Made by a program: the position numbers and the translations under genes. Below, one piece after another: positions 1 through 11,199 of a stretch of DNA of 64,000 nt. Under the pieces are notes generated by a model, which was not told the origin of the DNA, made no database searches, and worked only from the letters and a program-made list of their open reading frames with translations. Source of the DNA: Mesostigma viride (taxonomy: Eukaryota > Streptophyta > Mesostigmatophyceae > Mesostigmatales > Mesostigmataceae); NCBI GenBank assembly GCA_009746045.1, contig RPFO01000175.1, positions 2,975,634 through 3,039,633 on the forward strand, given 5' to 3'. The stretch's first letter is position 1, and the number at the start of each line of letters is the position of its first letter.

Positions 1-540
1 TAATAAACGTGTTTTCCCTTTTTCAATGCATCGGTCATATGCAATGTCGTGGTTTCTTGGTCTTGCACATCTCAATAATGGCGGTGCTAGGCTTTCACTT
101 GGGGTCACCCTTTCAATGTTTTGTACCAGTCAGAAGTATCTTTTTTTATGCCGAGCATGATGTTGTTTGCTATGCCTTTGGTCTGGTTAGGTGTACATGT
201 GCACATGCTGCAGCCCAGCGTTTCTAATCATGGTCCTGTTTAATGCTGTTTTTCCCCCTTCCTGGTTTATGCGTGCAGGTAAATGTGCAACGAAGCACAG
301 TTTGGCAGAGTATATGAAGAACCAAATGATCTACAAGATCTGCCAAACGATGAAGAAACAATCCACTTTTTGTTGTGATTTATTTTTTGCCTATGAATAA
401 AAGATTTTTTAAATAATATTTATCAATGTAATAAATGCACTGATTGTGAGTCATGCCCCTGTTGTAATCATCTTGCATTGTCGTATTTCTGACGGTCCCT
501 GATAACACCATTTTTTTGTCCCAGAATGGCTGGAGAATTC
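1..540. other. AT-rich intergenic DNA, no gene seen
   Basis: Only short unsupported reading frames are present. There are no recognisable domains, and the end of the stretch leads into the repeat that follows. Confidence 0.5.
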
Positions 541-559
541 GCCTGTGCATGTTCTTGAT

Positions 560-900
560 TTTCTTGAGATTCTACTCGTTTTTTTGTCCTGAGATTGTCC
601 TGAGATTTTCTTGAGATTCTACTCGTTTTTTTGTCCTGAGATTGTCCTGAGATTTTGTCCTGAGATTGTCCTGAGATTTTGTCCTGAGATTGTCCTGAGA
701 TTGTCCTGAGATTTTGTCCTGAGATTTTCACCAGAAATCTCAGGACCCGAGGTGTGCACTTACCAGATTTTGTGAAGACGAAATATCAGGATGAATCTCA
801 GGACAATCTCAGGAAAACTCAGGATTAATCTCAAGACATTCTCAAGATATTCTCAGGACATCTCAGGATTTCTCAGGATTTCTCAAGATTTGTCAAAAAA
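560..900. repeat. Inverted satellite built on ATCTCAGGACA
   Basis: About positions 560-740 hold many head-to-tail copies of TGTCCTGAGATT with small variations. About positions 790-900 hold the reverse complement, AATCTCAGGACA, again many times. The two blocks face each other across roughly 50 bases, so a single strand could fold into a long imperfect hairpin. The minus-strand frame through the first block reads as low-complexity SGQSQDKI repeats and is not considered coding. Confidence 0.8.
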
Positions 901-915
901 AAAATCAGGAGAATC

Positions 916-1164
916 TCAAGAGATCTCAGTGCGAATTTTTTCCGACTTCCTAGTGGTTTGCTTCAGAGGCCCGTGATTCAGAGCATCATCAGCAGTAAGC
1001 ATCAAATGTTTGAACTGCTTGGCCAGTTCAGGTTGTGCCACGAGGGTTTGCATCAGCCTCGTGGCCTCGTCGTCCGCACTAAAGCGTGGCAGGACGGAGC
1101 CTGCGGCCTGGCCACTTGGCGTATCTGTGTGTTCGCCCGTGCGGCTCCGTGTGCCGGAAGCCAT
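916..1164 (-). CDS. Short ORF of unknown function
   Basis: An 82-codon ATG-initiated frame. The composition is protein-like (polar N-terminus, then a helical stretch with MQTLVAQPELAKQFKHLML) rather than repeat-like. It ends at a stop just where the ATCTCAGGAC satellite begins, so it may be a truncated exon or the 5' end of an element gene. No family is recognised. About 30 bases upstream lies a tRNA-type A box on the same strand, which suggests a mobile element. Confidence 0.3.
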   Translation of the reverse strand: MASGTRSRTGEHTDTPSGQAAGSVLPRFSADDEATRLMQTLVAQPELAKQFKHLMLTADDALNHGPLKQTTRKSEKIRTEIS

Positions 1165-1191
1165 CGGGATGTTTATGAATACAAGTTAAAG

Positions 1192-1222
1192 CCCCCGACC
1201 GACTGAGCTATGGCGGTCGGTC
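1192..1222 (-). other. tRNA-like A box (possible SINE head or tRNA relic)
   Basis: On the minus strand the sequence reads CCGCCATAGCTCAGTCGG, which matches the 5' half and A box of a tRNA (TAGCTCAGTNGG). No anticodon arm or T-arm follows at the expected distance, so this is not a functional tRNA gene. Confidence 0.35.
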
Positions 1223-1539
1223 ACGTTGAGCTTGAGAGAGGGTGAACACAGAGAACTGCTGTCGGAGCTGGCCAACCACTGGTTTATGTCTTAGCCAGCA
1301 AAGCCTATCCGGTTAGCCGTAACCGTGGGACAGGCTAGCTGTCCGTACCGACCCGGATAAGGCCCCGGACTGGGGCATAGGTGGCGCCGGCCCTATAGGC
1401 GCCGCCCTTAGACCGGTCGACCGCATCGGACCGCCGGATGATAGCCGGCGGCTTAGCGGAAGGCGTGCGGACGGACATGGGGAACTTAGAGCCAGATCCT
1501 AGGGCTCTAGAGTTACTCAACTAAAAGATTCGTTAACCC

Positions 1540-2891
1540 TTAACCCATACTCCGTCAAGTGTATCCATTTGGATACACTTGCACCCCCCGCCACGTGGCA
1601 AAATATTGCGCGAGCGCCGCGCCATCGGGTACGGATGTAAGTGGTCAGGCAACTCGGGACAGACCCAATGTGAACGTAAATGCATAGGTTGGTGGGATAA
1701 TTGCGCCATAGCCACCTAAATACCACGTTGCCAGGCTGTGCATCACGTGACTTTTGCTAACATTTTTGACCGTTGCGCGCGCGGATAGCGAGATATGGCT
1801 GTCAACGTGCCATTTGGTGGAAATTTGGGGTTCCGCAGCTTGAAATGGGTCAGATGATGACCCCTGAACGATGATGCATGTTGGTTCGTCAAGAATTATC
1901 AGATTCACGGAACTGTGAAAATACGCAGTGGTTATTATCTCTGTCTTGGTCGCCACCATCAGAAGAGACGTCCCGTTTGGTATCGCCGGTTTCTTTTTGG
2001 TTTCTTGGTAGCTTCTTTCCGCCTGGGCCTTACATTGTTTTACGGAAGTCCGCAGGCACCATCTGCTGGGAACGTCGACGCGTTAGACGTCATCTTTGCA
2101 TAGATAAATCAACATGGTTATCATGACGGATGCATGGATAGAGCGGATATGGCTGCCTGTGCCACTAGCATCAGTATCCGGGACGTATGAGCATGTCGGC
2201 CAGCGGAACCCGGCCAGGTCGTGATCGAGGCAGGTGCGGCGATTCGTTTCCGTGTTGGTTGCATGGAAACTCGTACGTTCATGCATGTCTGATGGTGGAT
2301 ATATTAGTGGTAATTGCAACTGCCTTCCATGCCTGCTCAAGGAGGGGTATTAGCCATTATGTTGCACAGTTTGTGGCATTTCTTGGGGGGATACCGTTCA
2401 GTGAGTGTCAGGTGGCTTCATATTTGTATTCCAGCATATTTGGCAGTCTATTGTGGTCAATTATATTGCATCATTGTATGGCATGGCATAGTTGGCTGTT
2501 TGCGCGCGCGTAAGCCACACACGTAAACGCGGGCATGGTATGGGTCAAATGGGCTATCCGGGTAGTTTGACCAAAGGAAAGCACCATTGGACTATCCAAC
2601 TAAATTGTCCAATGTTGGGTTTGAGGTTTCTGACCCTCCCCTCAGTAGAAGGGGGGGGGGTATACTTTTTCTTGGCACAAAATGATCGTCTTTTGGCTCA
2701 CTTTGACTGAAGGTATCATCCAAAGGACTAATTAAACTCATGATATTATTGCATATTATGAAAGCCCTTGAAGTGTAGATACTCCTAGCATCTTGGTTGG
2801 GGGTATTTGGAGTTGTGGTCTATGAGTTATGATTTTTGGCAATTTTAGGGGTCTGAAAGTGCAAAAAATGGCCTGACGGAGTATGGGTTAA
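1540..2891. mobile_element. TTAA-bounded DNA element with 14-bp terminal inverted repeats
   Basis: TTAA at 1540-1543 is followed by CCCATACTCCGTCA (1544-1557). The exact reverse complement, TGACGGAGTATGGG, sits at 2874-2887 and is followed by TTAA (2888-2891). A perfect 14-bp terminal inverted repeat with TTAA target duplications is the hallmark of the piggyBac superfamily, whose ends begin with C-rich triplets. The 1.34-kb interior has only short frames and no transposase, so this would be a non-autonomous or decayed copy. Confidence 0.75.
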
Positions 2892-3388
2892 ACCGTGTCC
2901 AACTGCCCTCTATAAATAGCGGGCAGTTGGCACTTTCCATGATAATGTCCACAAACCAACCTAATAATTATTTATGGTCCATACTAGGACCAAAGCACAC
3001 ACATATATGGACCTCCTTGGGGGTCATGTCATTGGTCATATTGCAATGTCCCATGGGTGCTAAATATAGCACCCCCTGGCAGGGGGTGCGCAGGGTACGA
3101 GACAAGAGACACATATAATGCAATATTGGATGTCAAATCACGTTTGTTGGTCCTGGATTCAACAAGGCAGTGAGAAAGGAAGCTAGTAAGGGCTCCTGAA
3201 CATGCACTGACATCATGGGGTGGAGCAGGGACCCAGCTGCAAGCTCTAAAAATAAGTAAGTAAGTAAGTAAGTACTTGCGTGTCATGCACAAAGGCATGC
3301 CACGGAGTACTATGCTAATCTCATTAGAAAAATAATTACACAAAAGTTTAAACAAATATCGTCTGCATCATCCCCCAACCGTTAAGCA

Positions 3389-3658
3389 CTAGATGGGGAT
3401 ATAATCCTCATCCGAGCTGTCCTCTACTGTAATGGCAGACGAGGCGGTAGTGTAGCGGCTATCCTCAGGACCAATAACCTCCACCTGCGGACTTCTACCC
3501 TGGCTAGCAACGGGCCGCGGGGCCCGTGGGGAGAAAACAGGAGCATACCCCTCGGGAAGGTGCTTGTCGCAGATGGCAGCCCATTTCTCCTTGTCAATCA
3601 TGCGGGCGCGGAGTACGGATAGTCCCAGAAGCCCTGCATCTTCAAGCAGTTGTGTCAC
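3389..3658 (-). CDS. ORF ending in a KxxWxxI-type motif shared with two other ORFs
   Basis: An 89-codon frame containing IDKEKWAAICDKHLPEG and an acidic C-terminal tail. The [DN]K.[KR]W..I core recurs in two other minus-strand frames (10104-10304 and 10990-11184). All three lie near their C-termini, which suggests fragments of one dispersed gene family, perhaps mobile. No known domain is recognised. The start is arbitrary and it is probably a last exon. Confidence 0.35.
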   Translation of the reverse strand: MTQLLEDAGLLGLSVLRARMIDKEKWAAICDKHLPEGYAPVFSPRAPRPVASQGRSPQVEVIGPEDSRYTTASSAITVEDSSDEDYIPI

Positions 3659-4789
3659 ATAGGTCCGGGTCGCGCCGCGCCGGTGCCCGGCGCGCGCAAG
3701 TTTGCCAGTGGGTCTCTAAAAATAAATGCCCGCTACAAATAGCGGACAGTTTCGTTGGTGACGCCTGCTAGCATTACAAAGCTAAATTCTCATCCCGTAG
3801 CAACAAAAAACATCATGGATGATCAAACATGCTAATTACATCCTGTCCAGGCTGCAGAACATCCATCATAGCATATAAAGATAGGTGACCACGCCTATGT
3901 ACAGTCACATTTGTACGTATCATAGCATGATAAGGGCACACCCTTGAAACCACACAAGCCAAACATGATGCTCACTTTTTTCTTGTGCTGATGCTGCAAT
4001 AATTAAGTGCAAGTAAGCCAAGCTCAATGGCAATGCTAGCTAGTGCTCCCTGTATGCTGGGCTTTATAATACTAGCTGCTGACTGGCTATGGGGTGTCCT
4101 CTACTAACAAAGCCAAAGAGCTAACCAAAACCTGGCCAATATACCATCTTTCCAAAAGAATGTAGACAAGAAAACCCATCACAAAACCATGCACAGTATA
4201 TATGCACAGTATATATGCATTACATCGATCGTTACTCTAGTATACAGGGTGCAGACGCAGCTAACCATGAACAAAACGGATGACAAACTAGGCGAAATGG
4301 TTGTACGCAGCCACCAAGACAAACCGTTACATAAAAGTAGTAAGGAAGGAACTTAAACATCACTAAAACTTAATTAAGGTCCGGGATTACTTACCGAACG
4401 ATAAAACCACTTTACCTCCTTCACGGCAGCGGCAGGGACAGCAAACTGGGCCAGGTCCAACTACAGCAAAAAAGGCTGGCTGACAGATAGCAAGCTCATG
4501 ACAGAAACGATGCCCCGAGGCTATTCTGGCCCACAGCGCTGATGAATTATGAGATATACATCATACTTAAGTTAATCGTTGCAAAATATTCGATGATACA
4601 ACGGCAAATACCAAGTGCTAGCTTCATCGGCATCCCCGTGGTAGTAAACGCGTGTCGACGCAATAAAAACCAGCCCGAGATGATTGCGCGCCTCGTTAGA
4701 GGTTGCGCAACTAGGTCTATAGCATCTTTATGACGTATAAAGTGTGCCTACAAAATTTGGAACGAGTCCGTGCATGAATGCTCCTGCGC

Positions 4790-4935
4790 CAGTCAGTTTT
4801 CTGCACCGCCATGGCCGCAAATCTGCACGGACGTCAATATTTTACATTCACGTTTTCGTCCCATTGAAAAGGGTACCCCTTGTGCTTGGGTCAATAATTA
4901 GTCCCTGTGTACTTGTCAGAATATAGTGATGTTTA
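4790..4935. repeat. Dispersed repeat, copy 1 (partner 30115-30265)
   Basis: About 145 bases from TCAGTTTTCTGCACCGCCAT to AATATAGTGATGT. They recur in the same orientation at 30115-30265 with scattered substitutions. No coding potential is conserved between the copies. Confidence 0.7.
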
Positions 4936-5099
4936 GGTACGGGACGCAAGACACATCTAGCTGAAGACGCCTGGCTAAAAATATCACGGAAATATCTACT
5001 GGCATTCGCGTTATTCTCACTACCAACTGTCCGTTATTTGTAGCGGTCAGTTGGTACTGTCCGCTGCAAATATCAGTCAGTACGGTTTAATTAAGGGTT

Positions 5100-5200
5100 A
5101 AAAGACTTGCAAAGAGGTTCGTCAAAAGACTGCAAAAAGGTTCGTTAAAAGACTGCAAAAAGGTTCGTAAAGGGAAAAACTGCAAAAAGGTTCGTTACTA
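5100..5200. repeat. Short tandem repeat, unit about 23 bp
   Basis: Four to five imperfect copies of a unit containing GACTGCAAAAAGGTTCGT. Confidence 0.75.
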
Positions 5201-6100
5201 AGAAGATTCCATGAACGGGGCGATCTGATTTCGATTTACTACGTTAGCACTAAGTGTTAATTAAGACAGAAGCTTGCAAGGCTTCGATCTGCCAAATTTT
5301 ACTGAGTATCCGGTGTCCTCTCTAGGAATCCTCTCTTAGTAGGAAGCAGCACTTGGGATCTAACTCAGTGGGCTAGGCGTACCTTGTAGCTTGCCCGATT
5401 CGTTGACTTCGGCTGACGACCGAATATTGAATAATGAAATTAATGACTTCAATGCGGCGCGTTTGGCCGTTTGCAGCCCTGTGCAGTCCAGCACGGGCGC
5501 TCCTCCGATACCAATGTTACGTCCAGACCTGTGATCAGACCCGGGCCGGGTCCTGATCAAGGTATCAGGAAAGAATCTTTAACCCGTTGGACAATGGGTT
5601 GCAACAATTGGCAATGGCTCGTGCCAACGTCTTTATTTCATTAATAATAAACGGTGAATCCGGGGCCAACTATAATCGGGACAAGGGGGGAAGAACTAAA
5701 ATGGATGACGCAGGCTCAGGAAGCATGAACGCGTGGGAAGGTTGGCCCACCTTCCCCATCCATATACTTTGACAACCGCGCGGTGGCGGCGACGCACGCG
5801 TTCGGCGCCATGCGCTACAACTTGTCTCTTGACCACACGAACAACAGACACCGGGCCAACCGGCCCTGAACAAACATAGATCACACACTTAGGGTCGTTT
5901 GGCACACACACACAAACTATCTGACGACTCTTGGTCGGCTCAGAAGTGTACAAAATAGTGTGCCACGACTATACTTCTAACACACCAAACGGACGGTGAC
6001 CGGGCCGGTCCCCTCCGATCGGCACAAGCTAACTCTAAAAATACTTGTCCGTTTTGTCCGCTTCCAGCGGCGGACCGTCACACGTTGATCACTTTATCAT
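5201..6100. other. No gene recognised
   Basis: Short frames only. The stretch lies between the tandem repeat and the LINE relic and could include the LINE 5' untranslated region. Confidence 0.4.
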
Positions 6101-6109
6101 GCTACAGTA

Positions 6110-7190
6110 TTGTTGCCTTGGGATGCAACACCGCTCCACTCCACCGCTCCGCCGAACAACGACCCTGCCATGGATACCCGCGAGGAAGCCTTTTCTGCCG
6201 AGGAAGCTGCCGCATTTTTACCTGGCAAATGGCCAGGCCTTAACGCCATCATGCGCCTGTCCCGAGCTGCCGCCCTCACCATCCTGCACCTGGCTGCCGA
6301 GAAAAAGTGCGAGATCCGGGACTGCAACCAACAGGTTACCCACATGCATGTCGGACTTTTTCCACGACAACCCCGACGACACCGACCTCTGCGTCGCAGT
6401 CTGGTGGACGTGCTCCCGTCTTTCCGACAGCGCCCTTGAGCACTTTGTCATGGCCTCTCTGGACCCATGGGAGCCGACCCCACTGTTGCTGCCGCCATCG
6501 GCATCACCGCCAAGCAAGTCGTCAATACCTGCTTCGATCACCTCCCCTCCCTCAACGCTGCCCTCAACCCTGTCCACAACCACCTCGCCACCCACCACGC
6601 CCATTCCTCACACGCCGACACCTCCATCCACTCCGCCATCACCCACATTGCAGCAGGACTGCAGCAGCAGCAGCAGCTCCTCCACCAGCTCCAGCAACAA
6701 CTTGCCGCCTCCATAACTCCTGCCAAGACCACCTATGCCGCCACGCTTCAGAACCCTACGGAGCTCATCAACGAAATCAAAACAGCCGTCAAGGCCAGCA
6801 CACGGGATGCTATGCACGAACCCATTCGCTCATGCAGTCTTGTGGTACGTGGCGTCCCCTCGAACGTCAACGATGCACGCCTGGGCACCTACCTCCGGGG
6901 CGACCCCTTCCTGGGGAAGCTCGGCGTGGCCCAAAGCGTCGTCATCAAAACGGCACGACGGCTCGGCGGCCCCACCGCGCCCCTGTCTTGGTGGAATTCC
7001 ACCGCAAGGAGGACAAACTGCAGGTACAGAAGGCCCGCCGGAACCTCCACGATACCCAACTGAGCATCGATGATTAATACCCCGGAGCAGCTTGAGGCCC
7101 GGGCTGCCGCCCTGAACCGGCCGGAGGTCCACGAGGCTCGGGCAGCCAAGCAGGCCAACCCGCAACTACGGTGCAGCATCTATACCCGCC
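6110..7190 (+). pseudogene. LINE ORF1-like (gag-like) protein, frameshifted
   Basis: Coding signal runs through all three plus frames in turn: 6170-6345, about 6345-6465, 6467-6990, then about 6985-7190. The pieces read as one protein with an N-terminal helical part, a glutamine-rich coiled-coil-like stretch near 6655-6715, the phrase SLVVRGVPSNVNDARL typical of an RRM-like ORF1 fold, and a final basic/helical section (QLEARAALNRPEVHEARAAK). That order is usual for ORF1 of L1-type LINEs. At least three frame changes mean it is not functional as it stands. The endonuclease-like piece downstream on the same strand supports the assignment. Confidence 0.6.
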
Positions 7191-7874
7191 TCTGAATGGC
7201 GTCTTCATCGTCCGCATTAACGGCCAGGACCTTCCTTCAATGACGGCGACCCCCATGGATACCGCCGTGCCAGCGCCCCAGCCCCCTGCTCGGCCCCCGC
7301 CGTCACCGCCATCGCCACCGGCATCGATGGTCACCTGCTCCCCAGCACGTGTGGGGATCCGCCGGGGCAACTTTAGCTCAGGTATGGCTGCCAGGCTTGG
7401 CCGTCCCCCTAATAAATTCGTTCGCTTTGCACCTGTCAGAGCCGGAGCCCGCGCTGCGAACCCTTCTCTCCTATCAATGACGACGCTCGCGGCCCCGCGG
7501 CTCCGCGGCTCTAGCAGTGGGATCTGCCTAACTCCCCTTCCCGCCCCTTTGCCTTCGCAGCCCTCGGGCTGTCGGAGAGAGAGCAACGGGTCGGCAGTGA
7601 GCCAGGTTCGCCCCGCCTCGCGCGGCCGCCTCCGAAACCTCCTCAGACTGCACGCATTTCTGATGCGTGCAGAGGCAGACTCATTCTACCTGGCCACCCG
7701 AGCCAACCGTCGGCGTCGCCTCGACGCGTTGGCAGGAAGAAACGGTGATTGAAAGCATAAGTCCCCAACCCGCCCCCCCTACCCCACCACCTCCACCCCC
7801 ACCCCCATCACCACCCATGCTCCATCTCCGCCCCCACCCCCGCCTGCACCCCCCTTTTCGGTCAACGCGCGCCC

Positions 7875-8745
7875 TTGGTCATCGCCAACTTCAACGCCCG
7901 CACGCTCCAGCCCGACGCTGACCGCTGTCACTGCCTGCGCAGTGACGACTGTCACTGCCATCGAGTCTCCAATCTTATTGGTTTCTGCATCGACAATAAT
8001 ATCGCCATCCTGGGAATCCAAGAACACAGGCGCACTGCATCGGCCCGCCGATCAACTGCAACGTTGCTGCTGACGACATCGACGGCTGGCGGTTCTACTA
8101 CGCAGCGAGGCGGCGACGGCACCGGGAACGGGAACGTCGGTCTCCTCTGCTCCCCGCTCGCCGTACGCCACATGGGCGAACCCCAGCTGGTCAACGCTCG
8201 GCTCCTTGTGGCCACTTTTCATTCGATGGAGGGCCACTCGACCTACGCCCTGACTGTGGGCGTCGGTTACGCACCCCACTCCGGCCACCCAGAACAAGAT
8301 CGCAAGGACTTCTTTGCAGCGCTGGAGAACCTGGCGAACGGCATCTCTGCATGGTCGCAACTACCTCGCTCTGCTGCTGGACGCCAACGCCACGCTACCA
8401 CCGGGTACTGGCGGATGTCAGCACGCCCCCAACAGTACGGTCTCCAATGCCAACACTGAACTTTTTGCTGATTTGCTTACGACATGCGATTTGGTCACTG
8501 CCAACACCCGCTTTCCACATAGTCCAGATGCTTTGGTCACACACACCTCGCCAACTGGCACAGACGTCTGAACGCTGCATCGACTATGTTGTAATGCGCA
8601 AGCGACATCAAGGATCTGTACTAGCTGCTCGCTCGCATGTGATCCCCTTGGTGCGCTCCGATCATCGCATCGTCACCGCCTGCATCCGCCTGCGATTCCC
8701 CTCGCCCTTTCGTAAGCACGTGGCACCACCTGATTTAAAAATATA
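7875..8745 (+). pseudogene. Decayed LINE endonuclease (EEP/APE-type)
   Basis: The frame at 7875 begins VIANFNARTL and continues NLIGFCIDNNIAILGIQEHR, matching the N-terminus of LINE apurinic-like endonucleases (metal-binding N, then the QE.H segment). After frame changes near 8100-8350 and 8460-8570 the C-terminal signature resumes as RCIDYVVMRK and SDHRIVTACIRLRF, with the catalytic SDH. The middle is scrambled by indels. A C/A-rich linker (about 7770-7860) separates it from ORF1. No reverse transcriptase core follows, so the element is internally deleted. Confidence 0.65.
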
Positions 8746-9108
8746 ATAGTGGTATTTTTAGAATACTTGTAAAAATTATTGTGGAATTCCCCCCTCCTAG
8801 AAATACAGAACTTCCAGGTCCATGCCTGGTATTATATATTCATTGTAATGCATCAAAATTAACTATGGTTTCTTATTACAGTACGCTGACACAACCCTTC
8901 ATATAATGGTTTGATTCCTAATGCCAATGTCCATATTGTCATAACATGCGTTTGACAAGTACAGTATGTTATGTTGTAGATGTCATCTTCCTCGTCATGT
9001 CATCCTCGCTGGAGAAGCTGCTCCATGCTTCACTAGCTCAGTAAAGTTGTTGTCAATCTTGCGCAGGCCGGCTCTGGTCGCGAAGTTTGTTGTGATATAG
9101 GCGCCAGA

Positions 9109-9530
9109 ATGAACTATATAAAGAAGCTCACCTGTTCTGCTGACGGTGGCCTGCTCGCCATGGTCCGGTCCGTTCTCCCCCACGCGAACATCCGGTCTGA
9201 GGATGCGGGCGGCGCGGGTTTCTACTCCCCCAACCACCCGCAACCTGACATCGTGGTTCTGTACTTTGAGGGAGGTGGCAGGCAGTTGCTCATTGACGTT
9301 TCTGTGGCTCGCCCCATGGCTCTTAGCCATGTGGTTGGTTCACGATCCCAGGCCGGCGGCGGGCTACACGGCGGATCGGGCTGAGCGGGCCAAGCTCACG
9401 GCCAATGGCGACATCGGGCACCACCGTGTGCGGTGTGGTGCCCTTTGTCTTTGAGGAGTTCGGGGCCATGGGAACCCTGACCGCCGGCTTCTTCCGAAGG
9501 ATTGCTGCCGGCTCGGGGAGGACCGCCTGA
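9109..9530 (+). pseudogene. C-terminal fragment of a LINE-type retroelement protein
   Basis: The phrases QPDIVVLYF and LLIDVSVARPMALSHVVG are followed, after one frame change near 9400, by VVPFVFEEFGAMGTLTAGFFRRIA and a stop at 9528-9530. The pattern 'DV.V..P' followed by 'F.FE.FG..G' is typical of the C-terminal tail of many algal and fungal non-LTR reverse transcriptases. The polymerase domain itself is missing. Confidence 0.5.
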
Positions 9531-9864
9531 ACCTGGAGGGCCAGCGGGCCCCTTGGTCAGCGCGGACCTGGACGTCGTACTGGCGCCAACGCCTTTTTGT
9601 AGCTCTTACCCGGGCTATGGCTGATATCTTGCTCCGCCGCACGCGGGCTGACTTTGCGGCGCAGCACGGTTATTAGGCTGTTTTAATTCATTCCGCGGTG
9701 TGGATCGCGTGTCCCATGCCGGCTTGTAGTTATTTTGTCGTGGCATCTCTAGCTTGTTAGCTTGTTGGCTTTGTTTATATGTTTGATTGGGTGCTTTCAC
9801 TCTGATGTAAGATATTATAATTTTTAATATAAAGAAACGTACGTGCTATCTATCTAGAGGACGC

Positions 9865-10020
9865 TCAGCTCGACCGCGCTGTCACCACGATCGATGTTGC
9901 GCATGCAAGGCCCACACAGTTTGCACATGTGTTGGCCATGCTCGAAGGATTTGTACATGCCAGCCGATTTACCCTATATGTTTCCCACATTCTTAGGCAC
10001 AGGCATGCATGCACCTAACT
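9865..10020 (+). pseudogene. Degenerate LINE reverse-transcriptase tail
   Basis: The DNA from CTCGACCGCGCTGTCACCA to TTAGGCACAGGC parallels 49910-50035, where the frame is intact (LDGAVTKMLRKAL...YVSHIIRHRR). Here the frame is broken by deletions. Confidence 0.55.
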
Positions 10021-10103
10021 GAATTCCCCATATAAGATATAATGGACGTCTAGCTCCCCAAGACGTATGTCAATATGTACATCATTGCATGTATGTCCAC
10101 AGC

Positions 10104-10304
10104 TTAGTCGTCTAAAATATGGGCCTCAAGTGACGCCTCGAGCTGATCTTGCACGCAAATTATGCCTACCATGCTTTTATATTTCCTAGGACCCACAGTT
10201 GGGGGGTCGTAGTCTTTGACAATGTCCGCCCAACGCTGCTTGTCCTGCATATCCGACCATATTTGACTAAGAAGAAGAGGGGTTGCAAGAGCGGATGACG
10301 CCAA
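10104..10304 (-). CDS. ORF with KxRWxxI motif (family member 2)
   Basis: A 66-codon frame with LSQIWSDMQDKQRWADIVKD followed by PPTVGP. It matches the motif in the frame at 10990-11184 (W..MQ.K.RW..IV) and more loosely 3389-3658. The same-strand, C-terminal placement suggests fragments of a repeated gene. No domain is recognised. Confidence 0.35.
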   Translation of the reverse strand: MASSALATPLLLSQIWSDMQDKQRWADIVKDYDPPTVGPRKYKSMVGIICVQDQLEASLEAHILDD

Positions 10305-10849
10305 CAGCGTCTTTGCTCTAGCTGCATGTGTAAGTCACATCAGATCAGAGACTAGCCGGCACCAAGCGGCCCGCCCAACCAAGCCCGCTTCGTCCTAGCT
10401 CCCATGGCGAGCCCCTGGCCGTGTGCACGGCAAGCTAGCTAGGTCGCCACTGGACTTTCCGTTCCATCATATAGGCAATGGACCTGTGTTACCCTAGGAG
10501 GCCCGCGACGGGCTCACGCCCGCGGGCAGCCTACAGGTATAGGCTTGCATTGCATTGAATTGAATTGTAACATAACTCCGTTGGGAGTTTAATGTAGCAC
10601 AATTAGCCCAGAGAAGGGGCATATATGGCTTTTAATTAATACACTCTTGGCTACTTCCTGCAAGGGTAGGGCCGTGTAAACTACGCCAGCTCTGGGTGCA
10701 CAAAGTGCACCAGCACACCACTATGTATTCAGGCACCTAGGGGCGCCGACAGAGGGGGGAAGATTAAAAAATTTAAAATTAAATTATAATAACATGACTC
10801 CGTTGGGAGATCATGTACATAGCACATATTCCCTTGCTGCCAGGATGGA

Positions 10850-10905
10850 TTAATTAATAACTTAATAGACACGTGACTGCGTCACGTGAGCATAAGTCCT
10901 CTGGA
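10850..10905. repeat. LINE-tail hairpin CACGTGAC-TGC-GTCACGTG
   Basis: TTAATTAATAAC then AATAGACACGTGACTGCGTC and GAGCATAAGTCCTC. This matches the terminal repeats at 49732-49777 and 50231-50276. The core is an 8-bp perfect inverted repeat around TGC. Confidence 0.7.
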
Positions 10906-10989
10906 TGGATGGAGGCCGGAGGCCAAAGCCGCGAAACCGAACTAATCTAACTCTACTAAGCTAATCTAATCTAGAAAGCCCTAACTATT

Positions 10990-11184
10990 CTACTCAGCAA
11001 AGCGCCCCTTCCTCTTGGGGGGGGGGGGCTTGCCCACAGGGGATGGCGTGTGAGCCTGGACAATCGTCTTCCACCTCTTCTTGTTCTGCATAGCAGTCCA
11101 AGCAAGAGAGAGGGAGTGAATGCAATGTTCAAACGGGGCTGGGACCACTAGCCGGTCGGCCAGCAACTGCTGTGGGTAGGTCAT
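10990..11184 (-). CDS. ORF with KxRWxxI motif (family member 3)
   Basis: A 64-codon frame with LAWTAMQNKKRWKTIVQAH, then P.PVG and a lysine/proline-rich tail. See the members at 3389-3658 and 10104-10304. A run of G at 11019-11028 lies in the tail and could hide a frameshift. Confidence 0.35.
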   Translation of the reverse strand: MTYPQQLLADRLVVPAPFEHCIHSLSLAWTAMQNKKRWKTIVQAHTPSPVGKPPPPKRKGRFAE

Positions 11185-11199
11185 GACATGTTTGCCTAT

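Larger units (their letters stand above)
2892..5086. mobile_element. Possible second TTAA-bounded element with hairpin ends
   Basis: It shares TTAA 2888-2891 with the element to its left and ends at TTAA 5087-5090. Terminal bases are ACCGT on the left and ACGGT on the right, only a 5-bp inverted repeat. Just inside each end is a palindrome. At 2899-2930 it is CCAACTGCCC facing GGGCAGTTGG. At 5023-5054 it is CCAACTG facing CAGTTGG, followed by a second hairpin at 5055-5084. A related CCGCTACAAATAGCGG palindrome is internal at 3729-3744. The boundaries are inferred and weaker than for the left neighbour. Confidence 0.4.

Noticed and set aside
1192-1222. Functional tRNA gene
   Set aside because: Only an A box is present, with no anticodon stem or T-arm. 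The B-box-only sequences at 42770 and 48448 fail likewise.
6045-6716. 223-codon proline/serine-rich ORF as a host gene
   Set aside because: Most of it is an off-frame reading of the LINE ORF1 relic, whose true signal alternates among frames.
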